Assembly: GCA_050747865.1 (NCBI GenBank)
Contig: JBOGJI010000287.1
Location: forward strand, 1 to 23,105
Direction: 5' to 3'
DNA length: 23,105 nt
From: JBOGJI01 sp050747865
GTDB lineage: Bacteria > Acidobacteriota > Thermoanaerobaculia > Multivoradales > JAHEKO01
In this document: positions 15,993 through 23,105 of the stretch, piece by piece
Numbering within the stretch: position 1 is the stretch's first letter
How the letters are laid out: each line of letters opens with the position of its first letter
Translations under genes and position numbers: made by a program
The notes under the pieces: model-generated
The model's input: the letters and a program-made list of their open reading frames with translations, nothing else
Database searches by the model: none
What the model was told of the DNA's origin: nothing

Positions 15993-17015
15993 ATGACTCC
16001 ACGATTCATTGCCGCGGAGATCGACGACGGCCAGCAGGACGGCCCTCTACCTGCGGAGCTCGAGGCCCTCGACGCGTATTCACGCGCCGTCACCGAGGCG
16101 GTGGAGCGCGTCGGCCCTTCCGTCGTCAGCGTGCGGATCTCACGGCCGGGACCGGCCCGGTCCCGGCCGCGCGGTGGGCCGCGCGTCGGCGGCGCCGGCA
16201 GCGGCGTCCTGATCACGCCCGACGGTTACGCGATCACCAACAGCCACGTCGTCCGCGGGGCGGATCGGATCGAAGTACAGCTGCGAGACGGCCGGGGTTT
16301 CCGCGCGGAGAGGGTCGGCGACGACCCGCACACGGATCTCGCGCTGTTGCGGCTGCCCGACGGCGGGCTGCCCGCCGCCGCGCTGGGCGATTCGGCGAAG
16401 CTGCGCGTCGGCCAGCTGGTCATCGCGATCGGTAATCCCCTGGGATTCGCAGCCACGGTCACGACGGGCGTCGTGAGCGCGCTGGGGCGGACCCTGCCGG
16501 CGCAGACCGGGCGGATGATCGAGAACGTGATCCAGACCGACGCCGCCCTCAATCCCGGCAACTCGGGCGGACCGCTGGTGGACGCCAGGGGACAGGTCGT
16601 CGGGATCAACACCGCGGTCATTCCCTGGTCCCAGGGCATCGCCTTCGCCATCCCGATCAACACCGCCGAGTGGGTGGTCTCGCAGTTGATCCGCGAGGGC
16701 AGGGTCCGCAGGTCGTTCCTCGGAGTCTCCGCGCATCGAGTGGAGCTGGATCGCGCGGTCGTCTTGCATCATGCGCTCGACCGCCCGACGGCCGTGCAGG
16801 TGGTCGAAGTCGTGCGCGACTCTCCGGCTTCGCGCGCCAGGCTGCGCCCGGGCGACCTGATCGTGAAAGCCGGCGAGCAGCAGCTCTCGTCTCCGGACGA
16901 GCTCCAGGCAATGCTGGGACGGCACTCCGTCGGCGAGCGCCTCACCCTCCAGGTGCTGCGCAACGGCGCCCTCGTGGCAGTCGAAACGCGACCGGCCGAG
17001 CTCCCGGACGCCTGA
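15993..17015 (+). CDS. HtrA-like trypsin-fold serine protease with one PDZ domain, no signal peptide
   Basis: This 340-aa protein has an S1C protease domain (about residues 35-235) and a PDZ domain (about 243-335). The catalytic triad is visible: His85 in ITNSHVV, Asp115 in HTDLALLRL and Ser191 in LNPGNSGGPLV. Other family landmarks are GAGSGVLITPDGYAITNSHV, VIAIGNPLGFAATVTTGVVS, NVIQTDAALNPGNSGGPL and GIAFAIPINTAEWVV. The PDZ includes RSFLGVSA and RLRPGDLIVKAGEQQL. Unlike periplasmic DegP/DegS, the N-terminus (MTPRFIAAEIDDGQQDGPLP) is acidic and has neither signal peptide nor membrane anchor, so a cytoplasmic location is predicted unless the true start is elsewhere. ATG 15993 has no good Shine-Dalgarno. 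HtrA proteins degrade or chaperone misfolded proteins. A 12-bp-stem palindrome lies 7 bp past the stop. Confidence 0.93.
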   Translation: MTPRFIAAEIDDGQQDGPLPAELEALDAYSRAVTEAVERVGPSVVSVRISRPGPARSRPRGGPRVGGAGSGVLITPDGYAITNSHVVRGADRIEVQLRDGRGFRAERVGDDPHTDLALLRLPDGGLPAAALGDSAKLRVGQLVIAIGNPLGFAATVTTGVVSALGRTLPAQTGRMIENVIQTDAALNPGNSGGPLVDARGQVVGINTAVIPWSQGIAFAIPINTAEWVVSQLIREGRVRRSFLGVSAHRVELDRAVVLHHALDRPTAVQVVEVVRDSPASRARLRPGDLIVKAGEQQLSSPDELQAMLGRHSVGERLTLQVLRNGALVAVETRPAELPDA

Positions 17016-17021
17016 ACAGAC

Positions 17022-17048
17022 GGGGACACACAAAAGTTGTGTGTCCCC
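17022..17048. repeat. Perfect palindrome, 12-bp stem (REP-like)
   Basis: GGGGACACACAA is followed by a three-base AAG loop and its exact reverse complement TTGTGTGTCCCC. It lies 7 bp downstream of the protease stop codon. Palindromes beginning GGGGACA with a short loop resemble REP/RAYT-associated repetitive elements seen in many bacteria. It could also act as a rho-independent-like transcript end or RNA stabiliser, though no U-tract follows. Only one copy occurs in this window. Confidence 0.8.
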
Positions 17049-17203
17049 CGGGAAGGGGCGGGCTCCGTGCCGGGGACCGGTTCGCGGGGAAACCGACAGG
17101 CTGTCGACATCTCGACACTTCGATCGCGGGCGATCGGCCGCCGGGAGCCTTCGGTCGAGGTCACAAGTGGCGCAAACGCAGGCGGTTACGGTAGACTATG
17201 CGG

Positions 17204-17234
17204 GCAACCGACCGTTGGCACGGTCCTTGGACTG
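17204..17234 (+). promoter_or_regulatory. Putative sigma-54 (-24/-12) promoter, copy B
   Basis: The core at 17216-17231 reads TGGCACGGTCCTTGGA, preceded by T, and fits the sigma-54 consensus apart from G in place of C at -12. The 31-nt block matches copy A at 6147-6177 at 28 positions with no gaps, including the CAACCGAC on the 5' side and the ACTG on the 3' side. It drives the Os1348-like gene and, by overlap, the second RND operon. Confidence 0.6.
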
Positions 17235-17347
17235 AGCAGACAACGCTCGTCGACCCGGAAGAGTCGGGGAGACGGTAAACCCCGCGCCCCGCGCCTCGTA
17301 CTAGAGAGGATGGCTGACAGGCGGCGAAGGGCGCGGGAGGAGAAGCC

Positions 17348-17686
17348 ATGATGAGCCAACGCAATGTCGAGAAAGTGATCGGACGTCTGGTGACCGACGA
17401 GGGATTCCGTCGCCGCTTCGCCGAAGACAAAGAGGGCATGCTGCAGGAGGCGCTCGACCACGGCCTCGATTTGAACCCCTGCGAGCGTCGCGCCCTCCTG
17501 GGTCTCGATGCGAGAAGCATCGCGCAGTTCGCCGAGCAGCTCGACCCGTGCATCCAGAAGGTGGAACTGCGAACCCATAACGCGCAAGAGGCCCACGGAC
17601 ACGCCCGAGAGCAAGTCGGTCCGGGCGCGACGCCCAGCGACGAGCTGCGAGCGGAGCGTGACGGGGGGCAAGGAGACGATTCGTGA
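17348..17686 (+). CDS. Os1348-family NHLP-clan small protein (possible RiPP-precursor-like)
   Basis: This 112-aa protein starts at ATG 17348 or 17351; GGGAGGAG at 17335-17342 serves either, and the family's usual MSQ start favours 17351. The N-terminal 70 residues match the Os1348 / Nif11-nitrile-hydratase-leader-like clan: QRNVEKVIGRLVTDEGFRRR, FAEDKEGMLQEALDHGLDL, ERRALLGLDARSIAQFAEQL and DPCIQKVEL. Clan members are often annotated as RiPP precursors or leader-like proteins, but many have no proven product. The C-terminal 45 residues (THNAQEAHGHAREQVGPG ...) are hydrophilic with no Cys, Ser/Thr cluster or clear core peptide, and no GG leader-cleavage site in the expected place. No modification enzyme is encoded nearby. 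Its TGA overlaps the GTG of the TolC gene (GTGA), so it is translationally coupled to the export operon, which is the notable feature. Confidence 0.72.
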   Translation: MMSQRNVEKVIGRLVTDEGFRRRFAEDKEGMLQEALDHGLDLNPCERRALLGLDARSIAQFAEQLDPCIQKVELRTHNAQEAHGHAREQVGPGATPSDELRAERDGGQGDDS

Positions 17687-19272
17687 CGTTGAAGATCCTA
17701 CGCCAAACGCCGGCTCGCCTCGGCGCGCTCGCTCTGCTCTTCGCCCTGGCTGTTCCCGCGGCCGCCCAGAACGAGGATGTCCACTCCCTGACCCTGGAGG
17801 AGGCCATCACGCGGGCCCTGGAGAAGAACGAGGCGATCATCATCGAGCGCCGAGCCGCGGATGCGGCCGCGGCGGCCGAGACCGGGGCCCGCGGCGCCTA
17901 CGACCCGGTGCTCGGGCTCGACGCCGGGTGGCGGGAGACCAGCGAGCCGGTGAACTCCGCCTTCTCCGGCGCGCCCGCGGGCGAGCTGGCACCGACCGAC
18001 GAGGTGACCGACGGCGGGGCGACGCTCAACCAGCTCCTGCCCACGGGCGGCGAGGTGCTGGTGCGGGCGCGCGGCTCGCGCGCCGACTCCGACGGCTCCT
18101 TCAACTTCCTGGCACCTGCCTACAGCTCGCGCCTGGGAGTGGAGCTGCGGCAGCCGCTGCTGCGCGATCGCGCCATCGACCCGGCGCGGTTCAACATCCG
18201 CGCCGCCGCCGCCGATCGCGAGCAGGCGCAGGCGTCGCTCGCCCGCGAGGTGCGCGACACCGTGGCCGAGGTCGAGCGCGCCTACTGGGCGATGGTCGCC
18301 GCGCGGCGCGACGTCGACGTGCAGCGAGAGGCGGTGGAGCTGGCCGAAGAGCAGCTCGACGAGACCAGCATCCGCATCGAGGGCGGCGACGCGCCGGAGA
18401 CCGAGATCGCCCAGCCCCGGGCGGAGCTGGAGCGGCGTCGCGGCGACCTGCTCGAGGCGCAGGAGTCGGTGGCGCGGGCGGAGAACGCCTTGAAGCTCCT
18501 GGTGCTGGGCGACGACGACGGGGATCTCTGGGCCGACTCCTTGGTCCCCGCCGACGCGATCGACGTCGAGGTCACGCCCGTCGACCTGGCCACGGCGCTC
18601 GAGCAGGCGCTGGCCACGCGCGCCGAGCTCGCGGCGGCCGAGGCGTTCGTCGAGCGTCGCCGCATCGAGGCCGCCTTCGCCGGCGATCGCATCCGCCCGG
18701 CGCTCGACCTGGTCGTCTCCTACGACCGCTTCGGGCTGGCGGGCGACCTGAATCCGGCCGCCGGCACGATCCCGGGGCTGCCGGGCGAGGTCCCGGCGGA
18801 GCTCGAAGGCGACTTCGGCGACGCCTGGAGCGGCATCGCCGACGGCGACTTCGATGACACCCGGATCGGCCTGCTGTTCGAGGTGCCGATCGGCAACCGC
18901 TCGGCGCGCGCCAACGCCGAGATCGCCGAGAATACGCGCGCCCAGGCCGAGGCCGAGCTCTCCCGCCTGCGCAAGAGCGTGCGCGCCGAGGTGCTCGACG
19001 CGGCGGCGACGCTTTCGACCGCGGGCGGCCGGATCGAGGCGGCGCGCGCCGCCCGCGAGGCGGCCGAGGTGCAGCTCGAAGCCGAGCAGGAGCGCTTCGC
19101 CGTCGGCCTGTCCACCAACTTCCTGGTGCTGACGCGCCAGAACGACCTGGCCAGCGCCCGCTTGAACGAGACGCGGGCGCTGACCGACTACCGCACCGCG
19201 CGCATCGAGATGGCACGTGCCACCGGTGCCCTGCTGCGGGAACGCGGAATCGAGGTATCCCCCAATGCTTAA
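17683..19272 (+). CDS. TolC-family outer-membrane efflux protein, system 2
   Basis: This 529-aa protein starts at GTG 17683 with AAGGAGA about 7 nt upstream and overlaps the previous stop. The signal peptide is MTLKILRQTPARLGALALLF, then ALAVPAAA|Q, cleavage near 28; there is no lipobox, unlike the OMF of system 1. OEP features are SLTLEEAITRALEKNEAIII at the mature N-terminus, GAYDPVLGLDAGWRET, SSRLGVELRQPLLRDRAIDP, the long coiled helices around AEVERAYWAMVAARRDVDVQ, then LFEVPIGNRSARANAEIAEN and RFAVGLSTNFLVLTRQNDLA. It is larger than typical TolC (about 470-490 aa) because of loop insertions, one of them Gly/Asp/Pro-rich (about 350-390). It is predicted to form the outer-membrane duct for the adaptor and permease immediately downstream. 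The 3' end overlaps the adaptor ATG by 8 bp. Confidence 0.93.
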   Translation: MTLKILRQTPARLGALALLFALAVPAAAQNEDVHSLTLEEAITRALEKNEAIIIERRAADAAAAAETGARGAYDPVLGLDAGWRETSEPVNSAFSGAPAGELAPTDEVTDGGATLNQLLPTGGEVLVRARGSRADSDGSFNFLAPAYSSRLGVELRQPLLRDRAIDPARFNIRAAAADREQAQASLAREVRDTVAEVERAYWAMVAARRDVDVQREAVELAEEQLDETSIRIEGGDAPETEIAQPRAELERRRGDLLEAQESVARAENALKLLVLGDDDGDLWADSLVPADAIDVEVTPVDLATALEQALATRAELAAAEAFVERRRIEAAFAGDRIRPALDLVVSYDRFGLAGDLNPAAGTIPGLPGEVPAELEGDFGDAWSGIADGDFDDTRIGLLFEVPIGNRSARANAEIAENTRAQAEAELSRLRKSVRAEVLDAAATLSTAGGRIEAARAAREAAEVQLEAEQERFAVGLSTNFLVLTRQNDLASARLNETRALTDYRTARIEMARATGALLRERGIEVSPNA

Positions 19273-20392
19273 GCGAATGATCATCATGCTGGTCGCCGTG
19301 GCGGCTGTGCTCGCCGTTCTCGGCGGAGTCAAATACAGGCAGGTCCAGGCGGCGATCGCCCAGAACGCCAACTTCCAGCCGCCCCCCGAGACGGTGACCA
19401 CTGTCGTCGCCGGCCACGAGTCGTGGAACGAGCCCTTGGGCGCTATCGGCACGGTCACCGCCGTCCAGGGCGTCACCGTCAGCGCCGATCTGCCCGGCAT
19501 CGTCGAGCGGATCAGCTTCGACTCCGGCAGCTCGGTCGCGGCCGGCGCCGTGCTCGTCAAGCTCGACACCAAGCAAGAGGCGGCGCAGCTCAGGGCCGCC
19601 GAGGCCCAGCTCGAGCTGGCCGAGATTCAGCTCGGCCGCATCCAGGGTCTGCGCGAGAAGGGCGTGGCCTCGCAGGCGGAATACGACCTCGCCATCGCCG
19701 AGCATGCCCAGGCGTCGGCTCGCGTCGGCGAGATCCGCGCCACCATCGACCGCAAGACCATCCGGGCGCCGTTCTCCGGCATCCTGGGGATCCGCCAGGT
19801 CAACCTCGGCCAGTACCTGAACGGCGGCGACCCGGTGGTGCCCCTGCAGTCGCTCGATCCGATCTACGTCGACTTCTCCGTGCCGCAGCAGCAGGTCGGC
19901 CGCGTCGCCGTCGACACCGCCGTCCAAGTCGCGGCGGAAGGCGCCGGCGGTGCGGCGGCGACCGGAAAGGTCACGGCCATCGACTCGGTGGTCGACCCGG
20001 CGACCCGCAACCTCCAGGTCCAGGCGGAGTTCGACAACGCCGAGGGCGCGCTGCGGCCCGGGATGTTCGTCGAGGTGCAGGTGGACGGCGGCGCGCGCCA
20101 ACAGGTCATCACCCTGCCCGCCTCGTCGATTGCCTACGCGCCGTACGGCAACTCGGTGTTCATCGTCGAGGACATGGAAGGACCGAACGGTCAGAGCTAC
20201 AAGGGTGTGCGCCAGGAGTTCGTCCAGCTCGGCGGCACGCGCGGCGATCAGGTCGCCGTCCTTTCCGGCGTCAAGCTGGACGAGGAGGTGGCGACTTCCG
20301 GCGTCTTCAAGCTGCGCGCCGGCGGCGCCGTCGTCGTCAACAACGATGTCCAGCCGGGCAACGACCCGGCGCCGCGGCCCGAGAACACTTGA
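19265..20392 (+). CDS. RND efflux periplasmic adaptor (membrane fusion protein), system 2
   Basis: This 375-aa protein starts at ATG 19265, which overlaps the TolC stop; an in-frame ATG at 19217 sits deep in the TolC gene and was not used. The N-terminal anchor is MLKRMIIMLVAVAAVLAVLG. The domain order is typical: ESWNEPLGAIGTVTAVQGVT and VSADLPGIVERISFDSGS (lipoyl), a hairpin with LRAAEAQLELAEIQLGRIQG and GVASQAEYDLAIAEHAQA, KTIRAPFSGILGIRQVNLGQ (second lipoyl half), DPIYVDFSVPQQQVGRVAVD and AIDSVVDPATRNLQVQAEF (barrel), then LPASSIAYAPYGNSVFIVED and a C-terminal membrane-proximal part. The canonical APFSG motif is intact here, unlike in the system-1 adaptor of the same length. A single base separates its stop from the permease start. 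Confidence 0.95.
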   Translation: MLKRMIIMLVAVAAVLAVLGGVKYRQVQAAIAQNANFQPPPETVTTVVAGHESWNEPLGAIGTVTAVQGVTVSADLPGIVERISFDSGSSVAAGAVLVKLDTKQEAAQLRAAEAQLELAEIQLGRIQGLREKGVASQAEYDLAIAEHAQASARVGEIRATIDRKTIRAPFSGILGIRQVNLGQYLNGGDPVVPLQSLDPIYVDFSVPQQQVGRVAVDTAVQVAAEGAGGAAATGKVTAIDSVVDPATRNLQVQAEFDNAEGALRPGMFVEVQVDGGARQQVITLPASSIAYAPYGNSVFIVEDMEGPNGQSYKGVRQEFVQLGGTRGDQVAVLSGVKLDEEVATSGVFKLRAGGAVVVNNDVQPGNDPAPRPENT

Positions 20393-20393
20393 T

Positions 20394-23105
20394 ATGAAAT
20401 TCACCGACATCTTCGTCAAGCGGCCGGTCCTGGCCATCGTCGTCAATGTCCTGATCCTGATCGCCGGCGTGCAGTCGATCCGCTCGCTGTCGGTGCGCCA
20501 GTACCCGCGCAGCGACATCGCCGTGATCACCGTGACCACGGCCTACGTCGGCGCCAGCGCCGACCTGGTGCGGGGCTTCATCACCACGCCCCTGGAGCGC
20601 GTCATCGCCAGCGCCGACGGCATCGACTACATGGAGTCGTCGAGCGCCCAGGGTGTGAGCACGATCACCGTGCACCTGAAGCTCAACTACGACACCAACG
20701 CCGCGCTGACCCAGATCCAGTCGAAGGTGGCGCAGGTTCGCAACGACCTGCCGCCGGAGGCCGAGGTCCCGATCATCGACCTGGCGACCGCGGACGACCA
20801 GTTCGCGGCCATGTACATCGGTTTCTCCAGCGACGAGCTGGGCCAGAACCAGATCACCGATTACCTCGTGCGCGTCGTCCAGCCCAGGCTGTCGGCGATC
20901 CAGGGCGTGCAGCGCGCCCAGATCCTGGGCGACCGCACCTTCGCCATGCGGGTGTGGCTCGACCCCAAGAAGATGGCCGCGCTCGGCATCTCCCCGTCCC
21001 AGGTGCGCAACGCGCTCGCCTCCAACAACGTGCTCTCGGCGCTCGGCAGCACCAAGGGCTCGATGGTGTCCGTCAACCTGGTCGCCAACACCGACCTGCA
21101 GACCGTCGACGAGTTCCGTCAGCTCGTGGTCAAGGAGCAGGACGGCGTGATCGTGCGCCTGGGCGAGATCGCCGACGTGGTGCTGGGAGCCGAGAACTAC
21201 GACGCGGACGTCGAGTTCAACGGCCAGACCGCCACCTTCATGGGTGTCTGGGTGCTGCCCACCGCCAACGCGCTCGAGGTGATCCGCGACGTGCGCGCGG
21301 CGATCCCCGACATCCGAGCGCAGCTCCCCGCCGGCATGCAGGTGGGCGTCCCCTATGACTCGACGGAGTACATCGAAACTTCGATCGAAGAGGTCATCAA
21401 GACCCTGACCGAGACGCTTCTCATCGTCATCGTCGTCATCTTCCTCTTCATGGGGTCGGTGCGCTCAGTGCTCATCCCGGTGGTGGCGATCCCCATCTCG
21501 CTCGTGGGCGCGGTCTTCCTGATGGCGATGGCCGGCTTCACCATCAACCTGCTGACCCTGCTCGCCATCGTCCTGTCGGTCGGCCTGGTGGTCGACGACG
21601 CGATCATCATGGTGGAGAACGTCGAGCGCCACCTGCACATGGGCAAACGGCCGTTCGCGGCGGCGATCGACGCCGCCCGCGAGCTGATCGGCCCGATCAT
21701 CGCGGTGACCATCACGCTGGCGGCGGTCTACACGCCGATCGCCATCCAGGGGGGCCTGACCGGGTCGCTGTTCCGCGAGTTCGCCTTCACCCTGGCGGGC
21801 GCGGTGCTCATCTCGGGCATCGTGGCGCTGACGCTGTCGCCGATGATGGGCTCGCGGCTGCTGCGGGAGGGCGACACTGAGCGGGGGTTCGCCGGCTGGG
21901 TCAACCACCGGTTCGAAGGGGTACGGCGCGTCTACGCGCGGGTGCTGGCTGCGACGCTCGAGTCGCGGCCGGTGGTTCTGGTTCTGTGGGGAATCGTGAT
22001 CCTGCTCATCGTGCCCCTCTACCTCTTCTCGTCCAAGGAGCTGGCACCGACCGAAGACCAGGGAGTGGTCTTCGGTATCGTCCAGGCGGCGCCCAACGCC
22101 ACGCTCGACCAGACCATGCTGTTCGCCTCCCGATATGGAGAGGCGATGCGCTCCATCCCGGAAACCGAATCGACGTTCCAGATCACCTTCCCTAACGGCG
22201 GATTCGGCGGCTTCGTGACCGAGTCTTGGAGCGAGCGCGAGAGGAGCAGCCAGGAGCTGCAGGTGGAGCTGGCCGGCAAGGCGGCGCAAATCCCGGGCGT
22301 GCGCGTCATCGCCCTGCTGCCGCCGGCGTTGCCCGGCGGCGGCAGCTTCCCGGTCGACTTCGTGATCGCCTCGACGCGCGAGCCGGAACAGCTCGTGGAG
22401 TTCGCCAACCAGCTCGTGGGCGCGGCCTTCGGCAGCGGCCTGTTCATGTTCGCCGACTCCGACCTCAAGTTCGACCAGCCGCAGGCAGAGGTGGTATTCG
22501 ACCGCGACAAGCTGCGCTCCCAGGGCGTCGACCTGGCGCAGGCCGGACGCGACCTGTCGACCATGCTGGGTGGCAACTACGTCAACCGCTTCAGCATCCA
22601 GGGCCGCAGCTACAAGGTCATCCCGCAGATCCAGCGCGCCGAACGCCTGACGCCCGAGCAGCTCGAGGACATCTACGTCACCGGCAGCGGCGGCCGGCTG
22701 GTGCCGCTGTCCACCTTCGCCCACCTCGAGACCACGACGCAGCCGCGGGAGCTCAAGCGCTTCCAGCAGCTCAACGCTGTGCGTATCCAGGGCGTGATCC
22801 CGCCGAACGTGTCGCTCGACCAGGCGCTGAGGTTCCTGGAGGATGAGGCCCATCGCATCCTGCCCCAGGGCTTCAGCCTGGACCACGCCGGTGAGTCGCG
22901 CCAGCTGCGGACCGAGGGGAGCCGGTTCCTCCAAACGTTTCTTCTGTCGGGGATCCTGATCTACCTGGTGCTGGCTGCCCAGTTCGAGAGCTTCCGCGAT
23001 CCTTTCGTCATCCTCGCGGGCTCGGTGCCGCTCGCCATCTCTGGCGCCTTGGTGTTCTCCTTCCTGGGCTTCACGACGCTCAACATCTACAGCCAGGTGG
23101 GGCTG
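20394..23105 (+). CDS. RND multidrug efflux permease (HAE1 family), system 2, 3' end outside the window
   Basis: This frame is open from ATG 20394 to the window end: 904 codons of an expected 1030 or so. The start is one base after the adaptor stop and encodes MKFTDIFVKRPVLAIVVNVL, the standard TM1 opening. RND markers are RQYPRSDIAVITVTTAYVGA, SAQGVSTITVHLKLNYDTNA, MRVWLDPKKMAALGISPSQV, the TM4 proton-relay pair D401-D402 in GLVVDDAIIMVENVERH, FNGGF-like FPNGGFGGFVTESW, MLGGNYVNRF, GRSYKVIPQ and, near the edge, LVLAAQFESFRDPFVILAGS and TTLNIYSQVGL. The TM10 lysine expected next falls just outside. It resembles the permease at 8284-11388 along its length, so the two pumps are paralogous though their outer-membrane partners and gene order differ. 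Substrates are unknown. Confidence 0.96.
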   Translation, partial: MKFTDIFVKRPVLAIVVNVLILIAGVQSIRSLSVRQYPRSDIAVITVTTAYVGASADLVRGFITTPLERVIASADGIDYMESSSAQGVSTITVHLKLNYDTNAALTQIQSKVAQVRNDLPPEAEVPIIDLATADDQFAAMYIGFSSDELGQNQITDYLVRVVQPRLSAIQGVQRAQILGDRTFAMRVWLDPKKMAALGISPSQVRNALASNNVLSALGSTKGSMVSVNLVANTDLQTVDEFRQLVVKEQDGVIVRLGEIADVVLGAENYDADVEFNGQTATFMGVWVLPTANALEVIRDVRAAIPDIRAQLPAGMQVGVPYDSTEYIETSIEEVIKTLTETLLIVIVVIFLFMGSVRSVLIPVVAIPISLVGAVFLMAMAGFTINLLTLLAIVLSVGLVVDDAIIMVENVERHLHMGKRPFAAAIDAARELIGPIIAVTITLAAVYTPIAIQGGLTGSLFREFAFTLAGAVLISGIVALTLSPMMGSRLLREGDTERGFAGWVNHRFEGVRRVYARVLAATLESRPVVLVLWGIVILLIVPLYLFSSKELAPTEDQGVVFGIVQAAPNATLDQTMLFASRYGEAMRSIPETESTFQITFPNGGFGGFVTESWSERERSSQELQVELAGKAAQIPGVRVIALLPPALPGGGSFPVDFVIASTREPEQLVEFANQLVGAAFGSGLFMFADSDLKFDQPQAEVVFDRDKLRSQGVDLAQAGRDLSTMLGGNYVNRFSIQGRSYKVIPQIQRAERLTPEQLEDIYVTGSGGRLVPLSTFAHLETTTQPRELKRFQQLNAVRIQGVIPPNVSLDQALRFLEDEAHRILPQGFSLDHAGESRQLRTEGSRFLQTFLLSGILIYLVLAAQFESFRDPFVILAGSVPLAISGALVFSFLGFTTLNIYSQVGL

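Larger units (their letters stand above)
17016..17347. other. 332-bp intergenic region upstream of the Os1348-RND operon
   Basis: In order this stretch holds a perfect palindrome (17022-17048), about 150 bp in which I see no gene or signal, the -24/-12-type element (17204-17234), a roughly 100-nt leader, and a strong ribosome-binding site (GGGAGGAG at 17335-17342) for the gene at 17348. The predicted transcript start from the -24/-12 element is near 17242, giving an untranslated leader of about 106 nt, much longer than that of promoter copy A. A short inverted repeat (CCCG...CGGG near 17256-17270) is too weak to call a structure. Confidence 0.65.

Noticed and set aside
17348..17686. Confident RiPP precursor call for the Os1348-like protein
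   Set aside because: No modification enzyme, no peptidase-type exporter and no obvious core peptide are visible in the window, so only family membership is claimed.

Overview
The window comes from a GC-rich Gram-negative bacterium. Four coding regions carry outer-membrane signatures: two outer-membrane efflux factors, a probable beta-barrel and a lipoprotein. The mix of DUF4331 proteins, an Os1348/NHLP-type small protein, DUF4143 ATPase debris and hydrophobe/amphiphile RND pumps resembles Acidobacteriota such as Thermoanaerobaculia or similar metagenomic lineages. That placement is inference. No rRNA, tRNA, CRISPR array or intact mobile element was seen.

Left region (2-5848). Two DUF4331-TPR gene pairs face each other. 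The first pair is on the + strand: a DUF4331 gene cut by the window edge, then a TPR gene whose 3' end is rearranged. The second pair is on the - strand: an intact secreted DUF4331 protein followed 5 bp later by an intact secreted TPR protein. Between them, about 2560-3256 is a scar of gene fragments: a foreign tail on the first TPR gene, what looks like the first codons of an SRPBCC-type gene, and the C-terminal part of a DUF4143 ATPase with a frameshift in an A6 run.

Middle region (6202-15884, all +). A probable outer-membrane beta-barrel gene is followed by a complete tripartite RND efflux system in the order adaptor, permease, NodT-type outer-membrane lipoprotein. Then come a solo B3/4-domain protein, an EamA-type transporter and a MATE transporter. 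Spacing is tight and some genes overlap, so much of this run may be co-transcribed. A HtrA-like serine protease with a PDZ domain but no signal peptide follows at 15993-17015.

Right region (17016-23105, all +). A perfect 12-bp-stem palindrome and a -24/-12-type promoter element precede a small Os1348-family NHLP-clan protein. Its stop overlaps the start of a second RND system in a different order: TolC-type outer-membrane factor, adaptor, permease. The permease runs off the window.

The most notable signal is a 31-nt element at 6147-6177 and 17204-17234, identical at 28 of 31 positions and containing a near-consensus sigma-54 core. It lies upstream of the first gene of each RND locus, which suggests both export systems belong to one regulon. 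The second system also has a possible RiPP-precursor-like protein as its promoter-proximal gene.
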